DNA from: Nitrospinota bacterium
GTDB taxonomy: Bacteria; Nitrospinota_A; UBA7883; JADGGD01
Direction of reading: 5' to 3'
NCBI GenBank assembly: GCA_015229165.1
Contig: JADGCD010000022.1
Location: forward strand, 594 to 16,591
Length of the DNA stretch: 15,998 bases
In this document: piece by piece, positions 1-7,405 of the stretch
How the letters are laid out: each line of letters opens with the position of its first letter
How positions within the stretch are numbered: the first letter of the stretch is position 1
The notes under the pieces: model-generated
Told to the model about the DNA's origin: nothing
What the model saw: the letters and a program-made list of their open reading frames with translations, nothing else
The model's database searches: none
Program-made: the position numbers and the translations under genes

Positions 1-637
1 CCGGTTGCGACGGATCGGGCGTCCCGAGTGTCAGCACCCGGGCCATGATCACGAACCCGAGAATAACCAGAAGCGGCATGGCGATTTTGGAGACCGCTTC
101 GATCCCCCGGGCCACGCCGAAGTAGATGACCCAGAAATTGGCCGCAAACGTTATCAAGAAGAACGTGTAGGAGACCCACAGCCCCGAAAACCACCGGTCA
201 TCCGTCAATCCCTGATAGGAGGACAGGAAACCTTTTATCTCCCCCTTCGTCGCCGCCTCAGCCAGCGAGCCGTCCAGCGAGAACCAGGCGAAGGCCAGGC
301 ACCACGACTCGATGTAGACGTAGTACATGTAGATGACCAGCGGAATGAAAATAGCCAGCGTCCCGAACCATCGGGAGACCCGTGACCGCCAGTAGATGTT
401 CAGAATCCCCGGTCCCGAACCGTGACCGTATCCCCCGGCCGCCCGCCCCATGGCCCACTCCACCCAGCACAACGGGATGCCGAGCAGGAGCAGCGCCACC
501 AGGTAGGGGATCATGAAGGCGCCCCCTCCGTTGGCGGCCGCCTGCACCGGGAACCGGAGGAAATTGCCGAGCCCCACCGCCGAACCGGCGACGGCCAGTA
601 TGATGCCGATCCGTGTGGCCCAGGTGTCGCGGAGCAT
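1..637 (-). CDS. LeuT-type sodium:neurotransmitter symporter (NSS/SNF family), 3' end cut by window edge
   Basis: The visible 212 residues are the N-terminal part of a sodium-coupled amino-acid transporter of the inner membrane (family length about 500). Translation from the ATG at 637 gives the unwound TM1 signature AVGLGNFLRFP at residues 20-30, then VQAAANGGGAFMIPY. These match from memory the start of Aquifex LeuT almost residue for residue, with a two-residue offset and no gap through TM3. By that offset A20 and N25 are Na1-site residues, R28 and Q32 the outer gate, and Y106 (in YYVYIESW) the TM3 tyrosine that binds substrate. TM segments are visible at about 9-31, 38-60, 90-118, 153-172 and 184-203. 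The only clear difference in the substrate pocket is Ser19 where LeuT has Asn21. The substrate is probably a small or hydrophobic amino acid (inference). The Shine-Dalgarno is weak (GAAGAGA). The family call is very secure. Confidence 0.93.
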   Translation of the reverse strand, partial: MLRDTWATRIGIILAVAGSAVGLGNFLRFPVQAAANGGGAFMIPYLVALLLLGIPLCWVEWAMGRAAGGYGHGSGPGILNIYWRSRVSRWFGTLAIFIPLVIYMYYVYIESWCLAFAWFSLDGSLAEAATKGEIKGFLSSYQGLTDDRWFSGLWVSYTFFLITFAANFWVIYFGVARGIEAVSKIAMPLLVILGFVIMARVLTLGTPDPSQP

Positions 638-747
638 GGGTGTCTCTTCGAGGGAAACGGGAGGGGAAACGATATGAAAGGAATCGTATCATCGGGAGGA
701 AAGGCTCACAACCCCGGCGCCGATGCGGATCCCCCTTCCGCCGCCGG

Positions 748-1698
748 TCAGACGTTGAGGAGCGGAATCCCGGCGAACGGTCGGGTCGCCCGCTTGACCA
801 TCCGGATCTCGTTGCCGGTGTCGTTGAACATCAGGTCGTCCATGATCGAGGACAGCAGATACAATCCCCGTCCCTTGTGCCGGTCCCGCTCGGGACAGCG
901 GGTCTCCTCCAGCGAGCGGCGCCCGGCGAAACCGGGGCCGTCATCCCGGATGTAAAAGACCGCCTCTTCGGGGGTCAGGACCGAGCGGACCGTCAGCTTC
1001 CGCCGGGCGAAGCGGGGGTCGGCCATCCGCTCCCGCACCAGGGTGGCGAACCGGTCGTGGTCCTCCTCCAGCTTCAGGCGGGGGTCGATCTCCAGGTTGC
1101 CGTGGTAGAGGGCGTTGGTGAGCCCTTCGGCCAGCGCCATGGCCACCAGCCGCGATTCCACCTGCGAACAGATACCGGCGCGGGTCAGGTTCTCCGTCAG
1201 CAGGTCGACCGCCGGTCCCAGCGACTCCTCGGCGCTGGGGAAGGTGAACGACCGCTCCTCGACCGAGAGGCAGCAGAAGAGCTGGCGGGCCCTTTTGCGC
1301 TCGATGGTCGGCGCCAGCGCCATCCGGACCGACGCGACCACCTGCGCCACGTTGGCGGCTCCCGACAACAGGTCGGCGGCGCCGAACCGAAGGGCGTTAA
1401 CCGCGTTGGCGCTGGAGATTTCGTCGGCGAGGATGATGTAGAGGGTCTCCGGCGGCTGGAGACGGCGGATTTCTTCGAGGAAGAGTAGGCACCGGTCGCA
1501 CAGGCCATCGACCCGGGCCACGATCAGGTCGAACCCGTTGGCCTCCACCAGGGGGCGGGCCAACTCCGGGTTGCGCGCCTGCGCGACCTGATAGCCGGAA
1601 AGGTCAAGCTCGTCGGCCAGCCGGGACCGGAACTCCACCTTCGGTTCGATGATCAGGATCTTCGTCGTCTTCGGCATACGTCGTACCGCCCGCCACAA
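748..1698 (-). CDS. Pseudo-receiver domain fused to RsbW-type HATPase (anti-sigma-like regulator)
   Basis: This is a two-domain cytosolic regulator of 316 residues. Residues 12-130 have the alternating strand/helix pattern of a response-regulator receiver but lack its chemistry. The acidic pair is E18-P19, the phospho-acceptor position is R62 (in DLIVARVD), the Thr/Ser position is A91, and the Lys position is G113. Residues 150-305 form a GHKL ATPase of the RsbW/HATPase_c_2 type: N-box EGLTNALYHGN (191-201), G1 box DDGPGF (252-257) and G2 box GRGLYL (276-281). About 45 residues are inserted between N and G1 boxes. RsbW kinases phosphorylate anti-anti-sigma partners; no such partner is in the window, so the target is unknown. 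The start is uncertain. TTG at 1698 has a good Shine-Dalgarno (AGAGGGA, 1707-1713, 9-base gap); ATG at 1677 gives the more family-like MPKTTKILIIEP but has no clear Shine-Dalgarno. Confidence 0.85.
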   Translation of the reverse strand: MWRAVRRMPKTTKILIIEPKVEFRSRLADELDLSGYQVAQARNPELARPLVEANGFDLIVARVDGLCDRCLLFLEEIRRLQPPETLYIILADEISSANAVNALRFGAADLLSGAANVAQVVASVRMALAPTIERKRARQLFCCLSVEERSFTFPSAEESLGPAVDLLTENLTRAGICSQVESRLVAMALAEGLTNALYHGNLEIDPRLKLEEDHDRFATLVRERMADPRFARRKLTVRSVLTPEEAVFYIRDDGPGFAGRRSLEETRCPERDRHKGRGLYLLSSIMDDLMFNDTGNEIRMVKRATRPFAGIPLLNV

Positions 1699-1706
1699 GA
1701 AACCAA

Positions 1707-1713
1707 TCCCTCT
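1707..1713 (-). promoter_or_regulatory. Shine-Dalgarno supporting a TTG start
   Basis: AGAGGGA on the minus strand lies 9 bases before the TTG at 1698. It favours the upstream TTG over the in-frame ATG at 1677, which has only GGCGGGCGG ahead of it. A TAAAAT hexamer at 1713-1718 resembles a -10 box, but I find no convincing -35, so a promoter is not called. Confidence 0.45.
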
Positions 1714-1757
1714 ATTTTACACCCGAATCGGCCTCGTTGGCGAGCCGACGCCTCCGC

Positions 1758-2954
1758 CTATGGGCGCCCCTTGAACGCATCCGTGACCCGCTTCATCAGG
1801 GCGGGGTCGGTCAGCAGGTCATAGGCGGTCATGGCCATGGCCTTGGTCATTCCCTTCATCATGGCGTGTCCCTTGTCGCCGATTACCGCCGAGAGAAACT
1901 TGCGGGAGTGGTTGATCTCGTCCCGTTCGCCAATGGCGTATTCGGGGTGGAGGGTCGGGACGATTTGCGACAGGTTGCCGATGTCGGAGCTGCCGATCTC
2001 CTCCGCCTCGGGGAACCCCTCGTCGGCAAGACCGAGGGCTGCCATGTTCGCCGCGAAGGCCTCCCCCATGGGGCGGGACGGGTCGAAACAGTCGTAGGAA
2101 TGCCCCATCTCCTTGATCTTCACCGTGCAACCGGCGGCCCTGGCGCTGCCGCGCGCCGCCTCGAACACCTTCTTTTTGAGCTCGGCGAAATAGTCCATCG
2201 ACAGCGCCCGGATGAAAAAGCGCATCGAGACTTTCTCCGGGATGATGTTGGGGGCGTCGCCGCCGTGAGTGAAAATGCCGTGCACCCGGGCGCTTTCCTT
2301 CATCTGCTGGCGCAGCATCGAGACTGCGGTATAGAACGCCACCCCCGCGTCCAGCGCGTTGATCCCCCGATCCGGAAAGGCCGCCGCATGGGAGGCCTTG
2401 CCGTAGAAGGTGAACTCAAGGTCGGCGATGGCGTACATCCGGGCCACCACACGGGTTTTGTTCGACGGGTGGATCATCAGGGCGGCGTCAATGTCGGCGA
2501 AGGCGTTGCGGGCGATCATCACCACCTTTCCGCCCCCCCCTTCCTCCGCCGGGGCGCCGATGACCGACAGCGTTCCCGGCAGGTCGCCAACCGCCGTGGC
2601 CAGCGCCGCCGCGGCCACGGTGGAGGAGGCGGCGATCATCTAATGGCCGCAGGCGTGACCGATGTTGGGCAGCGCGTCGTACTCGGTGATGATCGCCACC
2701 GTCGGCCCCTTGCGCCGTCCCCGCCGGTCGGCCCGAAGGGCCGTTTCGATTTTCGCGTAAGGGCGGGTCACCGAAAAGCCGTGGGAGGCAAGGTAGTCCG
2801 CAACCGTCGCCGCCGCGAACCGCTCCTCGTAGCAGAGTTCAGGTTTGTCGAAGAGCCGCCGGTTGAGGGAACGAAGGTCGGCGTCGAGCTTTTCGACGGC
2901 GTCGGCGATGGCCTTTTTCGGGCCAGTCAAAGAGGGAGCTTTCATCGTTTTCAT
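1758..2954 (-). pseudogene. M20-family amidohydrolase/peptidase interrupted by in-frame TAG
   Basis: The full-length frame would encode about 398 residues, normal for M20D/PM20D2/AbgB-like amidohydrolases, which hydrolyse amide bonds of acyl-amino acids or dipeptides with two metal ions. The first half (104 codons) ends EYDALPNIGHACGH, where C102 and H104 should be metal ligands. The next codon (2640-2642) is TAG, and the same frame continues MIAASSTVAAAAL. The second half holds PAEEGGGGK (E137/E138, catalytic and metal), the His of MIHPSN (162), the dimerisation-lid motif GKASHAAAFPDRG, and GSSDIGNLSQIVP. Family members usually have Asn at the TAG position. Everything else is intact, so the lesion is recent, an assembly error, or the halves are made separately by reinitiation at the ATG abutting the stop. 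The natural stop is also TAG. The start ATG lies 4 bases after the previous gene's TGA; its Shine-Dalgarno is poor. Substrate unknown. Confidence 0.85.
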
Positions 2955-2958
2955 GGGG

Positions 2959-4302
2959 TCAGAGGTTTCGGAGGATGCGCAGGTAGTTGAGCTCCTGCGG
3001 GATGTCGGCGTCCTCGCAATAGTTGTGGTCGGCCAGGATTTTGAGGTCGTCCAGCGCCCGCCGGTCCCCCTCGAAGACCACCTCGTTGGCGTTCAGGTCG
3101 GCAAGGAGGCCACCGGCTTCGAGAATCTCCAGCACCGACCGGCAGTCGAACCGCTCCCCGTTCACCAGCATGGCAAGGTCGGTCCCGTGCTCCTGAACGA
3201 TCAGCGAGACGTAGGTGCCGGGGCGGGCGTGGAATCCCTGCGGCTTGGGGGTCGGCAGGGTTATTTGCACCGGCGCCACGAACGAGGTCAGGATGCGCTC
3301 GGCCAGCTTCACCCCTTCGGCAAGATAGCGTGCGATGTATTTCAGGCCGAAGCCGACGATGACGTCGTACAGCTCCTCGTCGTTGACCAGCTCGGATATC
3401 TTCGCCTTCACCTCCGACTTGCGGATTTCGTTTTCGTGGCGTTCGTAGAAGTGGATGAGCCACCGGAGCGCCTCGAACAGGTGCATCGGGATGGCGGTCA
3501 GCCCCCGCAGCATGGGGGCGTCGGGGTGGCTCTTTTCGAAGGCGCCCCCCCGGATGAAGGTGTCGTACTCGCTCTGGATGGTGTGCAGGTCGGCCTCGAA
3601 GGAGGCGGTCACCGTTTCGGAGAGGACCGTCGGGACCAGTTGAACCATCGCCTTGGTTTTCAGGGTCCGGTTCAGGTTTTTTTCCCGGTACCGTTTCATC
3701 ACCCGCCGGTACGACTGACAGATGCCGATCATCCGCTCCGCCTCCCCGTCCAGCGCGTCGCCGGTGAGGGTGTAGGGGAGCTGCGGCGACACCGCCAGAC
3801 GCCAGTCGGCCCCGTGGGGCAGCGCCGTGGCCAGATTGATCTCCTCTGTGCCGGAGGCGGCCACCATCTCGTCGTGGAACCGGGAGAGGACCGCGGCGAA
3901 ATAGTCGAGCGTCGTGTGGACCTTGTGGGTGAAATCGCGGCGCAGGGGGTCGTTCTCCCCCCCCAGATAGTCGGTGTACCGGTCGAGGATGTGGGAGAGG
4001 TGGAACCCGGCCAGGGCGAAGTTGCGGGCGGAGGCCACCAGCTCGGCGAAGTAGAGCCAGTGCAGGTTGTGCCGGGCGCCGTGGTCGTCGAGGAAGTTCT
4101 CCAGATGCTCCGACTCGTAGAGGAGGGTGAAGAAGTAGCGCTTGTTGAGGACCATCTCGTGGTCCGCCAGCACCGACAGCAGCGCCAGCAGCCCTTGGGC
4201 CTTCTTCTGCACCAGCGGCAGGAACGCCTCTTCGCTGATGATCGGCGTCAGACTGGCGGTCCGGAAATCGGCCGCCGTGACCTCTTCGAGCTCGTCGGAA
4301 AT
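2959..4302 (-). CDS. Helical protein with C-terminal HPr-like domain, in Mla/MCE operon, ATT start
   Basis: Protein of about 447 residues with no signal peptide or membrane segment, so probably cytosolic. Residues 1-340 look all-helical, rich in charged and aromatic residues, and match no family I know. Residues about 345-435 resemble the phosphocarrier HPr. GFHARPG (H358, R360) matches the active-site LHARPA of HPr, and CRSVLEIL (S389) matches the regulatory Ser46 segment. The His-Ser distance is 31, exactly as in HPr. No PTS enzyme I, EII or HPr kinase is in the window, so phosphorylation is unproven. The frame is open back to the MCE stop codon. The best start is ATT at 4302, 7 bases after a perfect AGGAGGG; the first normal start (GTG, 4212) is 30 codons inside and has no good Shine-Dalgarno. 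The encoded start, (M)SDELEEVTAADF, is a normal-looking N-terminus. Position suggests a regulator or adaptor for the lipid transporter. Confidence 0.75.
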   Translation of the reverse strand: MSDELEEVTAADFRTASLTPIISEEAFLPLVQKKAQGLLALLSVLADHEMVLNKRYFFTLLYESEHLENFLDDHGARHNLHWLYFAELVASARNFALAGFHLSHILDRYTDYLGGENDPLRRDFTHKVHTTLDYFAAVLSRFHDEMVAASGTEEINLATALPHGADWRLAVSPQLPYTLTGDALDGEAERMIGICQSYRRVMKRYREKNLNRTLKTKAMVQLVPTVLSETVTASFEADLHTIQSEYDTFIRGGAFEKSHPDAPMLRGLTAIPMHLFEALRWLIHFYERHENEIRKSEVKAKISELVNDEELYDVIVGFGLKYIARYLAEGVKLAERILTSFVAPVQITLPTPKPQGFHARPGTYVSLIVQEHGTDLAMLVNGERFDCRSVLEILEAGGLLADLNANEVVFEGDRRALDDLKILADHNYCEDADIPQELNYLRILRNL

Positions 4303-4309
4303 GGCTCGA

Positions 4310-4316
4310 CCCTCCT
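4310..4316 (-). promoter_or_regulatory. Shine-Dalgarno AGGAGGG that sets an ATT start
   Basis: AGGAGGG sits on the stop codon of the MCE gene (TAG, 4315-4317) and 7 bases before ATT at 4300-4302. It is among the strongest ribosome-binding sites in the window, and no ATG, GTG or TTG lies at a useful distance. It implies translation of the HPr-domain gene coupled to termination of the MCE gene. Confidence 0.7.
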
Positions 4317-5808
4317 AGAGCAGGCCGAGGGCCATTTTGATGTCGTCCTCGTCGAACATCACCCCGCCTCCGAAAAGGATGGTCCGGTAGTAGTCGTTGA
4401 GCATCTCGTCCCCTCCGAGATAGAGGTAGAGGTACTTCTGGAAGTTCCACCGAAGCGTCGCCTTCACCTGCGGCCGGTCGGCGTTCTTGTCGTAGCCGGA
4501 GATATTGAACAGGTCGGCGGAGGCCATGATCCGGTCGTTGAACAGGTGGTAGTCGAGCCCCACCCCGGCGGACGATTCGATGAGCCCGGCCCGGACCGTC
4601 AGGTCGGAGAACCGCTTGGCCATCAGCAGGGTGTAGAGGAGCGAGTTGATGGTGTTGCGGGTGGTGGTCAGGTCGGTGCGGCGGGTGTCCTCGGCCAGCT
4701 CCAGCAGGTAGTACTTGTCTTCGCGGGGGATGATCTTCAGCGAGGCGTAGGCCTTGTTCAGGTCGGTGTCGGTTTGCCGCTCCGCCCGGACGCCGACGGC
4801 CACCCGGATCTCGTCGGCCTTGTTCAGATATTTCTTGGCGGTCAGCAGGGTCGCGTTCAGGTTGTCGTAGACCTCTTCGTCGTTGATGAGGCGCCCCACG
4901 GTCCCCTCTCCCTTTTCGATCCGCCCGGTGACGGTGGCGACGTCGTCGCTCATCTGCTCGACCTTCACCATGACCGCGTCGAGCTTTTCGGCGGCGGTGG
5001 CGACCCGGGCCAGCGTGTTCTTCAGGTTCTCCCGGTTCTCTTTCAGGATGCCGTCCATCTCCGCCGACAGGGAGCGCAGGTTCCCCACCCCGGCGTGGAG
5101 ATCCTCCCGGTTCTCGTCGATGACCTGGCGCAACCCGTCGGCTACCCGTTCCAGGTTGGCGAAGAGGTGGGGGGCGTCCCGGGAGAAGGCGTCGGTGATG
5201 GAGGCGAAGTTGTTGATGGTGGCGTTGAGCCCTTTGCGGTTCTCGGCCAGGATGCCCTTCAGGTCGTCGGAGGCGGTCTCGATGTTGGCGACGATGTTCT
5301 TGAGCGAATCCTGCGCCTCCATCGTGCCGAAGACGTTTTTCAGGCTGTTGGTGACGGCGCTGATGTCCTCCAGCGCGCTGCCTGCCTTGTTGAGCATGTC
5401 GGAGATGTCGGCGGGGGTCTGGGTGCGGGTCAGCTCCTGCCCGTCTTTGAGCGGGGGCGCTCCGGGGGTGCCCTGCACCAGTTCGATGTATTTCTCCCCC
5501 AGCAGCCCTTCGGTCCGGATGGTGGCCAGGGCGTCGTTCCTTATTTCGGCCTCGCGGGTCAGCTTGGCCACCACCCGGGCGTATCCGTCCTTGAGCTGAA
5601 CGTCTTCGACGTAGCCGATCTCCACGCCGGACAGCTTCACCTTCGATTTCAGCTCCACGCCGGCCACGGTGGTGAAGTCCATGAAGAAGGTCATGTGGGC
5701 GCCGTCGCCGAAGAGGCTGGTGCCTGCCGTTTTTACGGAGAGGAAGAGAAGGACGAACCCTGCGGCGATGGTGAGGGCGCCGACCTTTACTTCGGGGGAT
5801 AGCTTCAT
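4315..5808 (-). CDS. MCE-domain lipid-transport protein with long coiled coil and beta-rich C-terminus
   Basis: This is the periplasmic substrate-binding component of an Mla-type ABC lipid transporter, 497 residues, much longer than E. coli MlaD (about 180). It has one N-terminal anchor (about 8-28). The MCE domain spans about 38-132, with VAGVELKSKVKLSGVEIGYV and the loop TEGLLGEKYIEL that lines the hydrophobic pore in the family. Residues 135-335 are predicted coiled coil with three spaced copies of an ENR element (ILAENRKGL, VIDENREDL, ILKENRENL). The last 140 residues are rich in alternating beta pattern and aromatics (KYLYLYLGG, ILFGGGVMF), as in other long MCE proteins whose C-terminus may contact the outer membrane. 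The ATG overlaps the ATPase gene's TGA as ATGA, with AGGACAGG 7-8 bases upstream, so the two are translationally coupled. The stop is TAG. Cargo (phospholipid or other lipid) cannot be told. Confidence 0.92.
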   Translation of the reverse strand: MKLSPEVKVGALTIAAGFVLLFLSVKTAGTSLFGDGAHMTFFMDFTTVAGVELKSKVKLSGVEIGYVEDVQLKDGYARVVAKLTREAEIRNDALATIRTEGLLGEKYIELVQGTPGAPPLKDGQELTRTQTPADISDMLNKAGSALEDISAVTNSLKNVFGTMEAQDSLKNIVANIETASDDLKGILAENRKGLNATINNFASITDAFSRDAPHLFANLERVADGLRQVIDENREDLHAGVGNLRSLSAEMDGILKENRENLKNTLARVATAAEKLDAVMVKVEQMSDDVATVTGRIEKGEGTVGRLINDEEVYDNLNATLLTAKKYLNKADEIRVAVGVRAERQTDTDLNKAYASLKIIPREDKYYLLELAEDTRRTDLTTTRNTINSLLYTLLMAKRFSDLTVRAGLIESSAGVGLDYHLFNDRIMASADLFNISGYDKNADRPQVKATLRWNFQKYLYLYLGGDEMLNDYYRTILFGGGVMFDEDDIKMALGLL

Positions 5809-6587
5809 GTGCGTTGCCTGTCCTGGATGGCGGCCGAGCTCCGGATGACCTTGCCAATGTAGCAGAATTTGGCCACTTCCGGGACGGATGAGTTGAAGAC
5901 TTCGTCCGGTTCGCCGACGGCCAGAAACTGCCCCTTGTAGAGGAAGGCGACCCGGTCGGCGATCCGGTTGGTGGAGATCATGTCGTGGGTGATGGAGACG
6001 GCGGTGGCGCCGATCTTGGCCTGCAGGTCGACGATCAGGTCGTTGATCTGGTCGGCGGTGATCGGGTCGAGGCCGGTGGTCGGCTCGTCGTAGAGGATGA
6101 TCGCCGGGTCCATGGCGATGGCGCGCGCCAGCCCGGCCCGTTTCATCATGCCGCCGGAAAGCTCCGCCGGTTTCAGGTTCTCCACGTCGTGCAACCCCAC
6201 CATGTTGAGTTTTTCGGTGACCCGTTTCTCCCGGTCCCGCTTCGGCATGTCCGTGTGCTCTTTCAGGCCGAAGCCGACGTTTTCGCCGATGGTCAGGGAG
6301 TCGAACAGGGCGGCCCCCTGGAAGAGCATGCCGAATTTTTTGCGGAACTCGTTGAGGCGCCGTTCGGTCATGGCGCCCACCTCTTCGCCGTCCACCAGCA
6401 CTTTCCCCGCGTCGGGACTCAAAAGGCCGATGATGTGCTTGATGAAGACCGATTTGCCCGTGCCGGAGCCGCCGAGGATGACCATCGACTCCCCCCGGCG
6501 GATGGAGAGATCGACTCCGTCCAGCACGACCTTGGAGCCGAAGGCCTTTTTGACCCCCACCGCTTCGATGATGATGTCGTCGGCCAT
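5805..6587 (-). CDS. mlaF: ABC transporter ATPase, MlaF type
   Basis: Cytoplasmic ATPase of the MCE/Mla lipid transporter; it powers lipid movement through the MlaE-type permease. The 260 residues hold every ABC motif: Walker A GGSGTGKS (39-46), Q-loop Q90 in MLFQGAALFDSLT, signature LSGGMMKRAGLARA (143-156), Walker B IILYDEPTTGLDP (163-175) and switch His H201 in SITHDM. LSGGMMKR with the downstream TTGLDPI is the form typical of MlaF/Ttg2A proteins. The length equals the family norm (about 260-270). The ATG is preceded by GGAG with a 9-base gap and lies 4 bases after the permease stop codon. The gene's own stop overlaps the MCE start, so permease, ATPase and MCE protein form one tightly coupled cassette. 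Confidence 0.95.
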   Translation of the reverse strand: MADDIIIEAVGVKKAFGSKVVLDGVDLSIRRGESMVILGGSGTGKSVFIKHIIGLLSPDAGKVLVDGEEVGAMTERRLNEFRKKFGMLFQGAALFDSLTIGENVGFGLKEHTDMPKRDREKRVTEKLNMVGLHDVENLKPAELSGGMMKRAGLARAIAMDPAIILYDEPTTGLDPITADQINDLIVDLQAKIGATAVSITHDMISTNRIADRVAFLYKGQFLAVGEPDEVFNSSVPEVAKFCYIGKVIRSSAAIQDRQRT

Positions 6588-6591
6588 GGCT

Positions 6592-7389
6592 TTAGGCTCC
6601 GGTGAACAGGAAGGCGGTGAGGACGTAGTCGAGGATGAAGATCAGGATCGAGCTGATGACCACCGCGCTGGTGGTGGCCTGCCCCACCCCTTCGGCGCCC
6701 CCCTTGGTCTTGAAGCCCTGATAGCAGCAGATGACGGCCACCGTGGCGCCGAAGACCATCGACTTGAACAGGCCGCTGTAGATGTCGTTCAATTCCAGGA
6801 ACTCGAAGGTCTTCTTGAAGTAGACGATCGGGTTGGAGCCGAGAACCTCGACCCCGATGAAGGCCCCCCCGGCGATGCCGACGGCGTCGGCGATGACCGT
6901 CAGCACCGGCAGCATCAGCGTGGCGGCGATGAACCGGGGGACGATCAGGTATTTGATCGGGTTGGCCGAGAGGGTGTACAAGGCGTCGATCTGCTCGGTG
7001 ACTTTCATGGTGCCAAGCTGGGCCGCCATGGCCGACCCGGCCCGGGCGGCCACCATGATGGCGGTCAGCATCGGCCCCAGCTCCCGGGTGGTGGAAAGGG
7101 CCACCACGGTGCCGACCATGCTCTCGGCGCCGAAGCGCTGGAACCCCTGGAACGACTGGAGGGCCAGCACCGAGCCGGTGGCGAAGGCGGTGAGACTGAT
7201 CACCGGGGTCGATTCGTAACCGATAACCATCATCTGCTCGAAAATCGCCCGGATCTTGAACGGGGGGCGGACGCTCCACCGGAGGATGTCCCAGGCGAAG
7301 AGCGACACCTCCCCCACGGCGGTCAGGACGTAGATCGTCGCCGCGCCGAGCATCCCTACGTAGGTGAGGGGGTTGATGAAGCGGATCAT
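6592..7389 (-). CDS. mlaE: MlaE-type ABC permease
   Basis: Inner-membrane permease of the MCE lipid transporter, 265 residues, about five to six hydrophobic segments (about 10-36, 55-80, 92-116, 149-182, 203-222, 238-262). The diagnostic MlaE block is present: TTRELGPMLTAIMVAARAGS at 100-119, followed by MAAQLGTMKVTEQIDAL. This segment couples to the MlaF ATPase in the family. The start ATG at 7389 follows the alr stop by 16 bases with only a weak Shine-Dalgarno, so it may depend on translation arriving from alr. The stop is TAA, directly ahead of the ATPase gene. Alternative family calls (YrbE, TtgB2, TGD1-like) are synonyms of the same family. Confidence 0.94.
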   Translation of the reverse strand: MIRFINPLTYVGMLGAATIYVLTAVGEVSLFAWDILRWSVRPPFKIRAIFEQMMVIGYESTPVISLTAFATGSVLALQSFQGFQRFGAESMVGTVVALSTTRELGPMLTAIMVAARAGSAMAAQLGTMKVTEQIDALYTLSANPIKYLIVPRFIAATLMLPVLTVIADAVGIAGGAFIGVEVLGSNPIVYFKKTFEFLELNDIYSGLFKSMVFGATVAVICCYQGFKTKGGAEGVGQATTSAVVISSILIFILDYVLTAFLFTGA

Positions 7390-7405
7390 GCCCGGTTCGT
7401 TCGGT

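Noticed and set aside
638..747. Short inverted repeat (ACGAT/ATCGT) between the RsbW-type gene and the LeuT-type gene
   Set aside because: Only a five-base-pair stem with a long loop and no real U-tract; not enough for a terminator call.
2640..2642. Genome-wide amber recoding (pyrrolysine or stop-to-sense) as the explanation for the TAG in the M20 gene
   Set aside because: TAG is the plausible natural stop of at least four genes here (ends at 1758, 4315, 8801 and 10769), each at the expected end of its family or next to another gene, so TAG works as an ordinary stop.
1737..2990. Plus-strand frame of 417 codons opposite the M20 gene
   Set aside because: His/Arg/Gly-rich shadow of the M20 gene with no recognisable domain.
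4315..4317. Readthrough fusion of the MCE protein to the HPr-domain protein, which share one frame across a single TAG
   Set aside because: The MCE protein ends where a long MCE family member should, and a perfect Shine-Dalgarno overlaps the stop, which points to a new start rather than readthrough.
2845..5802. Very long open frame of 985 codons on the plus strand, opposite the MCE and HPr-domain genes
   Set aside because: Low-complexity Val/Gly/His/Arg-rich translation with no family motif, antisense to well-recognised genes; a GC-skewed shadow frame.
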